This document shows positions 26,505 through 37,448 of a stretch of DNA of 64,000 bases, one piece after another. The DNA lies in NCBI RefSeq assembly GCF_004912135.1, contig NZ_STGU01000004.1:1-64000 (forward strand). Direction: 5' to 3'. The first letter of the stretch is position 1; each line of letters opens with the position of its first letter. The position numbers and the translations under genes were made by a program. This DNA is from Rhizobium rosettiformans W3 (GTDB lineage Bacteria; Pseudomonadota; Alphaproteobacteria; Rhizobiales; Rhizobiaceae). The notes beneath the pieces are model-generated. The model was not told the DNA's origin and made no database searches. It saw nothing but the letters and a program-made list of their open reading frames with translations.

Positions 26505-27521
26505 ATGAACGGACTTGGCGGTCTCAACAAGTCGCCCGAGGGCGTGGTCATCGGCCTCGTGCAGCTGCAATTGCCGAACACGGTCACCCGGGCCGATCTC
26601 GCGGCCCAGACAGATAAGGTCGTCGGCATGGTCGCAAAGGCGCGGCGCAACATCGCCGGCATGGATCTCGTCGTCTTCCCTGAATATGCCCTGCATGGCC
26701 TGTCGATGGATACGAACCCGGAGATCATGTGCCGGATGGACGGCCCGGAAGTCGCAGCCTTCAGAGAGGCCTGCCGCGACAACCGCATCTGGGGTTGCTT
26801 TTCGATCATGGAATACAATCCCGGCGGCAATCCGTGGAATACCGGTCTTATCATAGACGACCAGGGCGAGATCAGGCTCTATTACCGCAAGCTCCACCCT
26901 TGGGTACCGGTCGAACCCTGGGAACCCGGCGATCTCGGCATTCCCGTCATCGAAGGCCCCAAAGGCTGCAAGCTCTCGCTGATCATCTGCCACGACGGCA
27001 TGTTCCCGGAAATGGCACGTGAGGCAGCCTATAAGGGTGCCGAAATCATGCTGCGCACGGCGGGTTACACCGCCCCGATGCGCGAGGCCTGGCGCTTCAC
27101 CAACCAGTCCAATTCCTTCTGCAACTTGATGGTGACCGCCAATGTCTGCATGTGCGGATCGGACGGTACCTTCGATTCCATGGGCGAGGGGATGATCGTC
27201 AATTTCGACGGCAGCATCATCGCCCATGGCACATCCGGTCGCCCGGACGAGATCATCACGGCGGAAGTCCGCCCCGATCTCGTGCGCGAGGCGCGGCGCG
27301 TCTGGGGCGTCGAAAACAACATCTACCAACTCGGTCATCGTGGCTTTTCGGCCGTTGCCGGCGGTGCGGGCGATTGCCCCTACACCTTCATGCAGGACCT
27401 GGTGGCCGGAGAGTACAAGCTCCCCTGGGAAGACGAGGTCCAGGTGACCGACGGCACATCCTGCGGCTTCCCGAAACCCGTGCGCCGCTACGGCGAGACC
27501 AACAAGGAGGCGGCGGAATGA
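26505..27521 (+). CDS. amiF: Formamidase/aliphatic amidase (nitrilase superfamily)
   Basis: 338 aa, the length of bacterial AmiF formamidases (formamide to formate and ammonia) and close to AmiE. The Glu-Lys-Cys triad is visible: E60 in [11 protein letters not shown]129 in YYRKLHPW and C162 in LIICHDGM. The terminal block [12 protein letters not shown] and YKLPWED also match formamidases. AGGAGCAGG precedes ATG 26505. It sits inside an ABC importer operon between the permeases and the ATPase gene, and its stop overlaps the next hydrolase start (ATGA). The true substrate could be formamide released from a larger imported compound, or another short amide. Confidence 0.87.
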   Translation: MNGLGGLNKSPEGVVIGLVQLQLPNTVTRADLAAQTDKVVGMVAKARRNIAGMDLVVFPEYALHGLSMDTNPEIMCRMDGPEVAAFREACRDNRIWGCFSIMEYNPGGNPWNTGLIIDDQGEIRLYYRKLHPWVPVEPWEPGDLGIPVIEGPKGCKLSLIICHDGMFPEMAREAAYKGAEIMLRTAGYTAPMREAWRFTNQSNSFCNLMVTANVCMCGSDGTFDSMGEGMIVNFDGSIIAHGTSGRPDEIITAEVRPDLVREARRVWGVENNIYQLGHRGFSAVAGGAGDCPYTFMQDLVAGEYKLPWEDEVQVTDGTSCGFPKPVRRYGETNKEAAE

Positions 27522-28195
27522 CGACCATTAAGGCAGATCCCTATCTCTGGCCCTATAACGGCGATCTCCGTCCCGAAAACACCGCGCTGATCATCATCGA
27601 CATGCAGACCGATTTCTGCGGCGTCGGTGGTTATGTCGACAAGATGGGCTACGACCTCTCGCTCACCCGCGCGCCGATCGAGCCGATCAAGAAGGTGCTC
27701 TCCGCCATGCGCGCCAAGGGCTATCACATCATCCACACCCGCGAGGGCCATCGCCCTGATCTCTCCGACCTGCCGCCGAACAAGCGCTGGCGCTCGCAGC
27801 AGATCGGCGCCGGCATCGGCGATGCCGGTCCTTGCGGTCGTATTCTCGTGCGTGGCGAACCGGGCTGGGAAATCATCGACGAACTGGCGCCGCTGCCGGG
27901 CGAAGCGATCATCGACAAGCCGGGCAAGGGCTCCTTCTGCGCCACCGATCTCGAACTCATCCTGCGCACCCGCGGCATCGAGAACATCATCCTGACCGGC
28001 ATTACCACCGATGTCTGCGTGCACACGACCATGCGCGAGGCGAATGACCGCGGCTTCGAATGCGTCATTCTGGAGGACTGCTGCGGCGCCACCGACCCCG
28101 GCAACCACGCCGCGGCCATCAAGATGGTCAAGATGCAGGGTGGCGTCTTCGGCTCCGTCTCCGACAGCGAAAAGCTTGTGGACGCCCTGCCATGA
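27518..28195 (+). CDS. biuH: Biuret-hydrolase-like cysteine hydrolase (isochorismatase superfamily)
   Basis: 225 aa. The catalytic triad is D28 ([11 protein letters not shown]), K134 ([11 protein letters not shown]) and C167 ([16 protein letters not shown]). From memory the sequence resembles Rhizobium BiuH very closely from [19 protein letters not shown] onward, with a constant 8-residue offset that also preserves the substrate-reading Gln (Q207 here) of [10 protein letters not shown]. BiuH splits biuret to allophanate and ammonia. No allophanate hydrolase is in the window, so either AtzF lies elsewhere or the physiological substrate is another ureide. ATG 27518 overlaps the formamidase stop; its own stop overlaps the ATPase start. 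Confidence 0.82.
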   Translation: MTTIKADPYLWPYNGDLRPENTALIIIDMQTDFCGVGGYVDKMGYDLSLTRAPIEPIKKVLSAMRAKGYHIIHTREGHRPDLSDLPPNKRWRSQQIGAGIGDAGPCGRILVRGEPGWEIIDELAPLPGEAIIDKPGKGSFCATDLELILRTRGIENIILTGITTDVCVHTTMREANDRGFECVILEDCCGATDPGNHAAAIKMVKMQGGVFGSVSDSEKLVDALP

Positions 28196-29730
28196 GGGTC
28201 CCGGCGCAAGAGTTCAAGGCACCCGATCATGCCATGTCGGTGGAGACCGTCGGCATGACCATGCGCTTCGGCAGTTTCACGGCGCTCAACGACGTCTCGA
28301 TGCGTATCGCCGCCGGCTCCTTCCATGTGCTGCTCGGCGAAAACGGCGCCGGAAAGTCGACCCTCGTCAAATGCATGATGGGCTTCTACAAGCCGACCTC
28401 GGGTCAGATGATGGTCGAGGGCCTTGAGGTCGAGATCCCCGATCCCCGTGCTGCCCATGACCTCGGGCTCGGCATGGTCTACCAGCATTTCACCCTCGTT
28501 CCCTCGCTGACCGCCGCCGAAAACCTCGTCATCAGCCGGGCGGACGCACCGGCGCTGATCGACTGGAAGAAGGAGCGTCAGGCGCTGTCCGCCTTCATGG
28601 ACCGCATGCCCTTCTCCGTGCCGCTCGACATCCCCGTCGGCCGGCTCGCCGCCGGTGAAAAGCAGAAGCTGGAACTCCTGAAGCAGCTCTATCTCGGCCG
28701 CCGTTTCCTGATCCTCGACGAGCCGACCTCGGTGCTGACACCGGCGGAAGCCGACGAATTGCTCGGCATGGTCCGTGGTTTGACGAGTGCGGGGGAACTC
28801 ACCTGCCTGATGATCAGCCACAAGTTCCGCGAAGTGACGGCCTTTGCCGACGAAGTCTCGGTCCTGCGGCGCGGCGAATATGTCGGCGGCGGCAAGGTCT
28901 CCGACCTCTCGACCTCCGACATGGCGGCGATGATGATCGGTGAAAAGGAGCTGGTGAAGCCGGCCGCCCGCGTCGCCTATCAGGGCGTCCCCGTCCTTTC
29001 CGTCTCCGGCGTCAGGGCCCCGGATCGCTCCGGCCTGAAGACCATCGACATCGCCGATCTCACCGTGAAATCCGGCGAGATCGTCGGCATTGCCGGTATC
29101 TCCGGCAATGGCCAGATGGAGCTGATGGAGATCCTGACGGGCCAGCGGCCGCTGGAAAAGGGCGAGATCCGCGTGAAGGCGGAGCCCTATCACGCACGCC
29201 GCGGCGAAGCCCGCAAACTCAATGTACGCTATCTGCCCGAGGAGCCCTTGAAGAACGCCTGCGCGCCGCGCATGACGGTAGCCGAGAACATCTTCTTCCG
29301 TGATTTCGACTTCACCGCAGGGAGCAGCCAGTTATGGCTCGATGGCAGCCGCATGCTCGAGCAGGCGGGCCATCTGGTCAGCGAGTACAAGGTCAAGACG
29401 GCCTCGCTCCAGTCCCCGATCGCCTCGCTCTCAGGCGGCAATGTGCAGCGCGCGGTTCTTGCCCGCGAACTGACCGGCGACGTCGATCTCCTCATCATCA
29501 CCAATCCCTGCTTCGGCCTCGATTTCTCCGCCGTTGCCGAAATCCGCGCCCGTATCATGGCCGCAAGAAACGCAGGCGCCGCCGTTCTCCTGATTTCTGA
29601 AGACCTCGACGAAATCCTGGAGCTCTCCGACCGGATCCTCGTGATGTCGGACGGGCATATCGCTTACGAGACCCCTGCCGCCAACGCCGATATCGGCGAG
29701 ATCGGCCGGCACATGGCAGGACATCACTGA
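28192..29730 (+). CDS. ABC transporter ATPase, tandem-NBD (nucleoside/sugar CUT2-like)
   Basis: 512 aa, two fused nucleotide-binding domains as in RbsA/YufO. NBD1: Walker [10 protein letters not shown] near residue 44, signature-like [11 protein letters not shown], Walker [14 protein letters not shown]-loop [12 protein letters not shown]2: a degenerate A-site [14 protein letters not shown], signature [14 protein letters not shown], and Walker B region [15 protein letters not shown] in which the catalytic Glu is replaced by Asn. A weakened second site is usual in this family, but the N-P-C variant is unusual. Coupled by ATGA overlaps to both neighbouring hydrolase genes; it powers the two permeases upstream. 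Confidence 0.93.
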   Translation: MRVPAQEFKAPDHAMSVETVGMTMRFGSFTALNDVSMRIAAGSFHVLLGENGAGKSTLVKCMMGFYKPTSGQMMVEGLEVEIPDPRAAHDLGLGMVYQHFTLVPSLTAAENLVISRADAPALIDWKKERQALSAFMDRMPFSVPLDIPVGRLAAGEKQKLELLKQLYLGRRFLILDEPTSVLTPAEADELLGMVRGLTSAGELTCLMISHKFREVTAFADEVSVLRRGEYVGGGKVSDLSTSDMAAMMIGEKELVKPAARVAYQGVPVLSVSGVRAPDRSGLKTIDIADLTVKSGEIVGIAGISGNGQMELMEILTGQRPLEKGEIRVKAEPYHARRGEARKLNVRYLPEEPLKNACAPRMTVAENIFFRDFDFTAGSSQLWLDGSRMLEQAGHLVSEYKVKTASLQSPIASLSGGNVQRAVLARELTGDVDLLIITNPCFGLDFSAVAEIRARIMAARNAGAAVLLISEDLDEILELSDRILVMSDGHIAYETPAANADIGEIGRHMAGHH

Positions 29731-30395
29731 TGGCAATCATCAAGGCGCGTCCCTTCGACTTCGACCTCGATCGGGACCATGCGGCCCTCATCATCATCGA
29801 CATGCAGCGCGACTTCGTCGAGCCCGGTGGCTTCGGCGAAACTCTGGGCAACAAGGTCGCTCTTCTGCAGGCGATCATTCCGGCAACCGCGCGCCTTCTT
29901 GCTGCCTTCCGCGCTGCCGGACTGCCTGTCATCCACACCCGCGAATGCCATCGCCCGGATCTTTCCGATTGCCCGCCCGCCAAGCGCGAACGTGGCAAGC
30001 CGTCTCTGCGCATCGGCGATCCCGGTCCCATGGGCCGCATCCTCATCTCCGGCGAACCTGGCGCCGACATCATTCCGGAGCTCTATCCGGTGGAGGGCGA
30101 GATCGTGCTCGACAAACCCGGCAAGGGTGCCTTCTACGCGACGCCGCTCGGAGAGATCCTGGCCGAGCGGAAGATCCGCCAACTCGTCTTCGCCGGTGTG
30201 ACCACTGAGGTTTGCGTGCAAACCACCATGCGCGAGGCGAATGACCGAGGCTTCGAATGCCTGCTCGCGACCGATGCCACCGAAAGCTATTTCCCCGAAT
30301 TCAAGAAGGCAGCCATCGACATGATCACCGCGCAGGGCGCCATCGTCGGCTGGGCGGCAAGCGTCGATCAGATCGTGGAGGCGCTCGATGTCTGA
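29730..30395 (+). CDS. Second isochorismatase-superfamily cysteine hydrolase
   Basis: 221 aa, paralogue of the BiuH-like protein two genes upstream: D24 ([14 protein letters not shown]), K129 ([11 protein letters not shown]), C162 ([16 protein letters not shown]) and the Gln of [10 protein letters not shown] are all in place. The segment after the first Asp differs ([11 protein letters not shown], the common form for ureidoacrylate/N-carbamoyl amidohydrolases), so a different ureide or N-carbamoyl substrate is likely. It starts on the A of the ATPase stop (TGATG) and overlaps the cupin gene by 8 nt. Specific substrate unknown. Confidence 0.85.
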   Translation: MAIIKARPFDFDLDRDHAALIIIDMQRDFVEPGGFGETLGNKVALLQAIIPATARLLAAFRAAGLPVIHTRECHRPDLSDCPPAKRERGKPSLRIGDPGPMGRILISGEPGADIIPELYPVEGEIVLDKPGKGAFYATPLGEILAERKIRQLVFAGVTTEVCVQTTMREANDRGFECLLATDATESYFPEFKKAAIDMITAQGAIVGWAASVDQIVEALDV

Positions 30396-30720
30396 AGCCT
30401 TGAGTTTTCCCGATTTCCTGCGCGGAGGCTGGCAGCACTGCCAGTTCGAATACTTCCGCGACGGTGTGGAGATCTGCCGGCTTGTCACGGGTGAACCGGA
30501 AGTGGCGCTCCTGCGCTACGCGCCCGGTGCCTCCGTGCCGCGCCATTTGCACCAGGGACTGGAGACCATCCTGGTGCTCGAAGGCTCACAGAGCGACGAA
30601 TTCGGCCATTATCCCGCGGGCTCGCTGGTGGCGAACCCGGAGGGCACCTGCCATTCCGTGGCCTCATCGGAAGGCTGCGTCGTGCTGATCCAATGGACGA
30701 AGCCGGTCAAAATCCTCTGA
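30388..30720 (+). CDS. Cupin-domain protein (ChrR-like)
   Basis: 110 aa single cupin barrel. Motif 1 is [20 protein letters not shown] (H-x-H with a downstream Glu) and motif 2 [16 protein letters not shown], which keeps the metal-binding His. Related cupins occur in ChrR anti-sigma factors and in small metal-dependent isomerases or oxygenases. Its 8-nt overlap with the upstream hydrolase places it last in the importer operon. It might act on the imported compound or its breakdown product; I cannot assign a reaction. Converges with hutC, 37 nt away. Confidence 0.85.
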   Translation: MSEALSFPDFLRGGWQHCQFEYFRDGVEICRLVTGEPEVALLRYAPGASVPRHLHQGLETILVLEGSQSDEFGHYPAGSLVANPEGTCHSVASSEGCVVLIQWTKPVKIL

Positions 30721-30756
30721 TTTATGTTGCCGGCTAACATTTACTCGTTCCTGAGC

Positions 30757-31494
30757 TCAGTAGGAGCTCTCCAGGCTGTACCGACTGCCGGGATAGAGAA
30801 GCCGCACCGACGTCACCAGCCGGTCACCTGACCAAGTCCGTCGCCGGACCTGGAGGCAGGGTTCCGATTTGGCAATGGCCAGCAACCGGCATTCCCATGG
30901 CTGCGGCAACACCGCCTCGACGAATTGTTCGGCGCGCGAGATGGGCGCGATAGCGCTCAGATAGGCGTTGGGCGTGATCGCCCGAAAATCCTGATCGAGA
31001 TAGGCGGGCGCAAGTTCGACATGGACGAAGCGATCTTCCAGCTGGATCGGTAGATCGTCTTCCTTGTGCACCATGACTGAGTGAAAGGCGGATGTGCCGG
31101 CCTTCACTTCCAGCCGGTCCGCCAGATCGTGATCGCAGACTTCCGCCTGCATCAGCACGATCTCGACGGAATGCTGGCCGCCACGCTCGGCAATTTCCTC
31201 GGCGATGTTGCGCACGTCGCTGACATTGGCCCGGCGCTTCTTCGGTGCAACGAAGGAGCCGCGCCCCTGGACGCGGATGATCACGCCTTCGCTGGCGAGT
31301 TCTCTCAGCGCCCGATGCGCCGTCATCCGGCTCACTCCCAGCATATCCACGAGCTCATTTTCGGAGGGGATGCGGAAATTGATCGGCCATTCGCCGCGTT
31401 CGATGCGCGCCTTGATCTCGGACTTCATCTGCTCGTAGAGCGGCGTATCCTGACCTTCGTCGGGAAGCGCAAAGCCTGGTTGATCATCGGACAT
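30757..31494 (-). CDS. hutC: Histidine utilization repressor, GntR/HutC family
   Basis: 245 aa. Winged HTH at about residues 18-85 (PLYEQMKSEIKARIERGEWP, SENELVDMLGVSRMTAHRAL, RVQGRGSFVAP) followed by a UTRA ligand domain (LEDRFVHVELAPAYLDQDF, PCLQVRRRTW). HutC represses hut genes and is released by urocanate. It is the last gene of the minus-strand hut operon, 75 nt after hutD. The TTGTATATGCAA palindrome upstream of hutF (40388-40399) is its probable operator, giving operon-wide feedback. Confidence 0.92.
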   Translation of the reverse strand: MSDDQPGFALPDEGQDTPLYEQMKSEIKARIERGEWPINFRIPSENELVDMLGVSRMTAHRALRELASEGVIIRVQGRGSFVAPKKRRANVSDVRNIAEEIAERGGQHSVEIVLMQAEVCDHDLADRLEVKAGTSAFHSVMVHKEDDLPIQLEDRFVHVELAPAYLDQDFRAITPNAYLSAIAPISRAEQFVEAVLPQPWECRLLAIAKSEPCLQVRRRTWSGDRLVTSVRLLYPGSRYSLESSY

Positions 31495-31569
31495 GCTGGT
31501 CGATCCTGCTGGTGGCGAAGCGAATGTGGTGTCGCGGCGCGGCGGTCATTCCCTTATCGCTTGAGGCCT

Positions 31570-32190
31570 TCACGAGGCAACCTGTTCAGGGGCTGCCGCC
31601 ATGTCCAAATCGGAAGCAATCTCGATGGCATAGAGGGCGCAATCCGCTCCGACGGGCGTAACGGTGAGTTCGAACGGCATCGGCTCGCAGATCAGGACAT
31701 CCCCGAGCCCGACATCCGTTCGCACGCTATCCATCGTAACCGTCGCATCGCCACGAAAGACGATCGCAACGGTGTCCTTGGACATCGAAAGCCTCTGCGC
31801 AGCTCTGACGTCGATCCTCGTCATGCGATGGACGACAACCCCGCGCCGGCTCATGACGTTGAGATCGAGCGTTTCTTCACCCAGACAATCCGCCTGAACC
31901 TCGGCATTGCCGGAGAACGCGAAGGGCGGCGAGTCCACGAGAAGCGGCGGCTCCCGCCGCCCATCGACCGTCAACTGCATGCCGTCGCCCTCCAAAACGG
32001 CGATCGTCCTGTCGATCCCGGGAAAGACCGAGAACGGACCGGAGGCACCGACGGTGGCCAGGCTGATCCGCCAGTCGAACCCGCCGGATCCATCCGAAGC
32101 CGGCCGGGAGATCACCTCGCGGGTGATCCCCAGCCCGTTCTTCCAGGGCATCTTCAGGTGCTCGCCAAAGCGCTGGATGCGGATGGACAT
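31570..32190 (-). CDS. hutD: HutD family protein
   Basis: 206 aa, double-stranded beta-helix (cupin-like) HutD. Family start RIQRFGEHLKMPWKNGLGIT and GFDWRISLATVGASGPFSVFPGIDR are clear. HutD has no proven enzymatic role; it has been proposed to bind formylglutamate and set an upper limit to hut activity. ATG 32190 is chosen because similarity begins there, 17 nt after the hutU stop. No catalytic residues can be named. Confidence 0.9.
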   Translation of the reverse strand: MSIRIQRFGEHLKMPWKNGLGITREVISRPASDGSGGFDWRISLATVGASGPFSVFPGIDRTIAVLEGDGMQLTVDGRREPPLLVDSPPFAFSGNAEVQADCLGEETLDLNVMSRRGVVVHRMTRIDVRAAQRLSMSKDTVAIVFRGDATVTMDSVRTDVGLGDVLICEPMPFELTVTPVGADCALYAIEIASDLDMAAAPEQVAS

Positions 32191-32207
32191 GGGCGTTTCT
32201 TGTCCCC

Positions 32208-33881
<1,674 letters not shown>

Positions 33882-33893
33882 GGTCCTCGCTCC

Positions 33894-34694
33894 TCAGCGT
33901 TTCAGTTCGAGCGCGATGGCTTCGATGGATGTCAAAATGTCCTTGAGATGTCGTCGCAGCGCCTCGGCCTTCCCGGCGTCATAGGCGAAGGGTGGTGCTT
34001 CGGTGGCCAGATGCGTGATCTGCGCCAGTTCCATCTGAATGGCGTGCACCCCGGTGTCGGGCTGCCCGTAATGCCGGGTCGTCCAGCCACCCTTGAAGCG
34101 GCCGTTGACCACAGACGTGTAACCTTGAGCCCGACCGGCGATCTCGGCGGCGGCTTTCTCGATCGCCGCATCGCAGGTGCGGCCCATATCCGTGCCGATA
34201 TTGAAATCCGGCAGGGGCCCTTCAAACAGGAAGGGGATGAGCGAGCGGATCGAATGGCAGTCGTAGAGCACCGCCACGCCATGGACCGCCTTCACGCGCT
34301 CGATCTCGGTTTTTAGTGCCGCATGATAGGGCTGATGGAAGCCTGCCAGCCGATCGGCAATGTCCTCGCTCGTTGGTTCCTCGCCGTTTTTCCAGATGGC
34401 GACCCCGTCGAAATCCGTTTCCGGCACAAGTCCGGTGGTGTTCTGCCCCGGATACAGGCTCACCCCATCAGGATCGCGGTTTGCATCGATCACGTAGCGA
34501 TGGAAGGTCGCCCTGACCGTCGTCGCATCCGACAGCAGCCCGGCATAGAGGTCGTGGATATGCCAGTCGGTATCCGCAAGCAGCTGTCCGTTCTCGTTGA
34601 GGCGATCCCAGATCGCAGGCGGCACGTCCGTGCCCGTATGCGGGAAGGCGAGAATGACGGGTGAGGTGCCTTGCTTGACTTCGAAGACGGCCAT
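33894..34694 (-). CDS. hutG: N-formylglutamate deformylase
   Basis: 266 aa. Hydrolyses N-formyl-L-glutamate to glutamate and formate, the last step of the HutF-HutG route. FGase family motifs: ILAFPHTGTDVP near residue 14, DWHIHDLYAGL, DANRDPDGVSLYPGQNTTGL and LYDCHSIRSLIPFLFEG, containing the metal-binding Asp/His residues. ATG 34694 lies 1 nt after the hutH stop codon. HutG here pairs with HutF at the other end of the operon, so formamide is not the end product. Confidence 0.93.
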   Translation of the reverse strand: MAVFEVKQGTSPVILAFPHTGTDVPPAIWDRLNENGQLLADTDWHIHDLYAGLLSDATTVRATFHRYVIDANRDPDGVSLYPGQNTTGLVPETDFDGVAIWKNGEEPTSEDIADRLAGFHQPYHAALKTEIERVKAVHGVAVLYDCHSIRSLIPFLFEGPLPDFNIGTDMGRTCDAAIEKAAAEIAGRAQGYTSVVNGRFKGGWTTRHYGQPDTGVHAIQMELAQITHLATEAPPFAYDAGKAEALRRHLKDILTSIEAIALELKR

Positions 34695-34695
34695 G

Positions 34696-36231
34696 TCACC
34701 CCTCCAGCTCCGGCAACAACCCGGCGGAAACGGCCGAAACCAGCGTCCCGTCCGCCACCAGGCGACCGGCGGCCTCGAGATCGGGTGCCATGTAACGGTC
34801 CTCCTCCAGGGTAGCGACATGGACACGCAAGGTGGCGATCACTCGTCGCAGTTCCGGGCTCGTCGTCAGGGGCTCGCGGAATTCCACGCCCTGGGCGGCC
34901 GTCAGTGCCTCGATGCCGATGATCGAGAAGAGATTGTCGGTCATCTGCAGCAGGCGCCGCGCGCCATGGCAGGCCATCGAGACATGGTCTTCCTGATTGG
35001 CCGAGGTCGGAGTCGAATCGACCGAGGCCGGATGCGCCATCTGCTTGTTTTCGCTCATCAGTGCCGCCGACGTAACTTCGGCGATCATCAGGCCGGAGTT
35101 CAGCCCCGGCTTCTTGGCGAGGAAGGCCGGCAGACCGTAAGAGAGAGCCGGATCGACCAACAAGGCGATACGCCGTTGTGCGATGGCGCCGATTTCGCAA
35201 ACGGCAATCGCGATCTGGTCGGCGGCGAAGGCCACGGGCTCCGCATGGAAGTTGCCGCCAGAGACGACGCTCATGTCGGAGAGCACGAGTGGATTGTCGG
35301 TGACGGCATTCGCTTCGATTTCGAGCGTGCGGCCTGCCATGCGCAACAGATCGAGGCAGGCACCGTCGACCTGCGGCTGGCAGCGGATGCAATAGGGATC
35401 CTGCACGCGCTCGTCGCCTTCCAGATGACTTTCCCGGATGACGGAGCCTGCAAGCAGTCCGCGCAGGGCCGCTGCCGTATCAATCTGACCCTTGTGACCC
35501 CGCAGCGTGTGAATGTCGGCGGTGAACGGCGCCGACGAGCCCATGGCCGCATCGGTCGAGAGCGCGCCGGTGATCAGTGCGGCCTGTGCGGCCCGATGGG
35601 CGCGGAACAGGCCGGCCAGGGCCAGTGCGGTCGAGGCCTGCGTGCCGTTGATCAGCGCCAGACCTTCCTTCGCCGCCAGCACGACGGGCGTGAGCCCCGC
35701 CCGCTTCAGCGCCTCGGCGCCGGGAAGCCGTTCCCCCTCAAAGAAGGCCTCGGCCTCGCCCATCATCACGGCCGCCATATGCGCGAGCGGTGCAAGATCA
35801 CCGGAGGCGCCGACGGAGCCTTTCTCCGGAATGAGCGGGATGACACCCTTGTCCAGCATGCCCTCGATCAGGCGTACCAGCTCTAGGCGGACACCGGAGG
35901 CGCCACGCCCGAGCGAAATCAGCTTAAGCGCCATGATCAGGCGCACGATATTGTTCGCCAGCGGCTGGCCCACGCCGCAGCAATGCGACAGGATCAGATT
36001 GCGCTGCAGAGTTTCCGTGTCGGCCGCATCGATCTTGATCGAGGCGAGTTTGCCGAAGCCGGTATTGATGCCGTAGACCGGCTCGTTGCCTGCCGCGATT
36101 TCGGCAATGCGTGCGGCGGCCTTCTCAATACCGGTATCGAAGCTGCGGTCGAGCACGGCGCTTTCGCCGCTCCAGTAGATCTGCGCGAGTTCGGCGAGAG
36201 AGACGCGGCCGGGGTGAAGCGTAATGGTCAC
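34696..36231 (-). CDS. hutH: Histidine ammonia-lyase
   Basis: 511 aa from GTG 36231, which overlaps the hutI stop (GTGA). Deaminates L-histidine to urocanate. The MIO-forming Ala-Ser-Gly triad is at residues 142-144 in [14 protein letters not shown]; the catalytic loop Tyr is Y53 in [22 protein letters not shown] and [14 protein letters not shown] are also typical. It is the complete, presumably active HAL of the operon, in contrast to the paralogue at 37445-38953. Confidence 0.97.
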   Translation of the reverse strand: MTITLHPGRVSLAELAQIYWSGESAVLDRSFDTGIEKAAARIAEIAAGNEPVYGINTGFGKLASIKIDAADTETLQRNLILSHCCGVGQPLANNIVRLIMALKLISLGRGASGVRLELVRLIEGMLDKGVIPLIPEKGSVGASGDLAPLAHMAAVMMGEAEAFFEGERLPGAEALKRAGLTPVVLAAKEGLALINGTQASTALALAGLFRAHRAAQAALITGALSTDAAMGSSAPFTADIHTLRGHKGQIDTAAALRGLLAGSVIRESHLEGDERVQDPYCIRCQPQVDGACLDLLRMAGRTLEIEANAVTDNPLVLSDMSVVSGGNFHAEPVAFAADQIAIAVCEIGAIAQRRIALLVDPALSYGLPAFLAKKPGLNSGLMIAEVTSAALMSENKQMAHPASVDSTPTSANQEDHVSMACHGARRLLQMTDNLFSIIGIEALTAAQGVEFREPLTTSPELRRVIATLRVHVATLEEDRYMAPDLEAAGRLVADGTLVSAVSAGLLPELEG

Positions 36232-37448
36232 GACAGAATTCCTTTGGTGATGTGGCCGTTCCAGATGCGCTGATGCAGCGGATTGAAACCGATGCGGTAG
36301 ACCAGCTCCGCCGGGCTCTCGACCGACCAGATGGCAAGGTCGGCCTGCTTGCCGACTTCGATGGTCCCGACCGTGTCGAGACGCCCGAGCGCGCGGGCGG
36401 CATTGCGGGTGACGCCGACAAGGCATTCCTCGACCGTCATGTGAAACAGCGTGGCCGCCATGTTCATGGTGAGCAGCAGCGAGGTCAGCGGCGAGGTGCC
36501 CGGATTGCAGTCCGTGGCAAGCGCCATGGCCGTACCGTGTTTGCGGAACAGATCGATCGGTGGCTTTTTCGTCTCGCGGATGAAGTAGTAGGCGCCCGGC
36601 AGCAGCACCGCGACGGTTCCAGCCCGGGTCATCGCGGAAGCGCCGTCTTCATCGGTGTATTCCAGATGGTCTGCCGACAGCGCCTGATATTCGGCTGCCA
36701 GCGCCGCCCCATGCAGGTTCGACAGCTGATCCGCATGCAGCTTCACCGGCAGTCCAAGTGACCGCGCCGCATCGAAGACGAGCCGCATCTCGTCGGGCGA
36801 AAAGGCGATGCCTTCGCAAAAGCCGTCCACCGCATCGACCAGCTCTTCTGCATGGGCAGCCTTCAAGCCCGGCAGGACGATCTCCTCGATGAAGTCGCGG
36901 TTGCGTCCCTTGTAGTCGGCAGGCGTTGCGTGCGCCCCGAGATAGGTCGTGGTAATGGCGACCGGACGCTTGTCGGCGAGCTGTCGGGCCGCACGCAGCA
37001 TTTTGAGCTCGTCTTCGACGCTCAGCCCATAGCCGGATTTGACCTCGACGGTCGTGACACCCTCGGCGATCAATGCATCGAGCCGGGGGAGCGTTTGCGA
37101 GACAAGCTCCGCCTCGCTTGCCTCGCGCACCTGGCGCACGGACGAGACGATGCCGCCGCCAGCGCGTGCGATTTCTTCATAGGACGCGCCGGCAAGACGC
37201 ATCTCGAATTCACGGGCCCGGTTGCCGGCATGCACCAGATGCGTATGGCAATCGATGAGGCCAGGCGTCACCCACCGACCCTCGCAGTCGATCACCTCGG
37301 CGCCAGCAGGGCTCGCAATCTCGTTTGCCGCACCGACGGCGACGATCCGCCCGCCGTCGATCACAACCCGGCCATTCTCGATCACGCCGAGCCCTGGCCG
37401 GTCGGGCGACATGGTTGCCAGTCGTGCATTGGTGAGGATGGTCGTCAT
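36228..37448 (-). CDS. hutI: Imidazolonepropionase
   Basis: 406 aa amidohydrolase. Converts imidazolonepropionate to formiminoglutamate, step 3. Metal-binding H-T-H in [32 protein letters not shown] and the terminal Asp in [12 protein letters not shown] are all present. ATG 37448 overlaps the stop of the HAL paralogue by 4 nt, and its own stop overlaps hutH. Confidence 0.97.
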   Translation of the reverse strand: MTTILTNARLATMSPDRPGLGVIENGRVVIDGGRIVAVGAANEIASPAGAEVIDCEGRWVTPGLIDCHTHLVHAGNRAREFEMRLAGASYEEIARAGGGIVSSVRQVREASEAELVSQTLPRLDALIAEGVTTVEVKSGYGLSVEDELKMLRAARQLADKRPVAITTTYLGAHATPADYKGRNRDFIEEIVLPGLKAAHAEELVDAVDGFCEGIAFSPDEMRLVFDAARSLGLPVKLHADQLSNLHGAALAAEYQALSADHLEYTDEDGASAMTRAGTVAVLLPGAYYFIRETKKPPIDLFRKHGTAMALATDCNPGTSPLTSLLLTMNMAATLFHMTVEECLVGVTRNAARALGRLDTVGTIEVGKQADLAIWSVESPAELVYRIGFNPLHQRIWNGHITKGILS

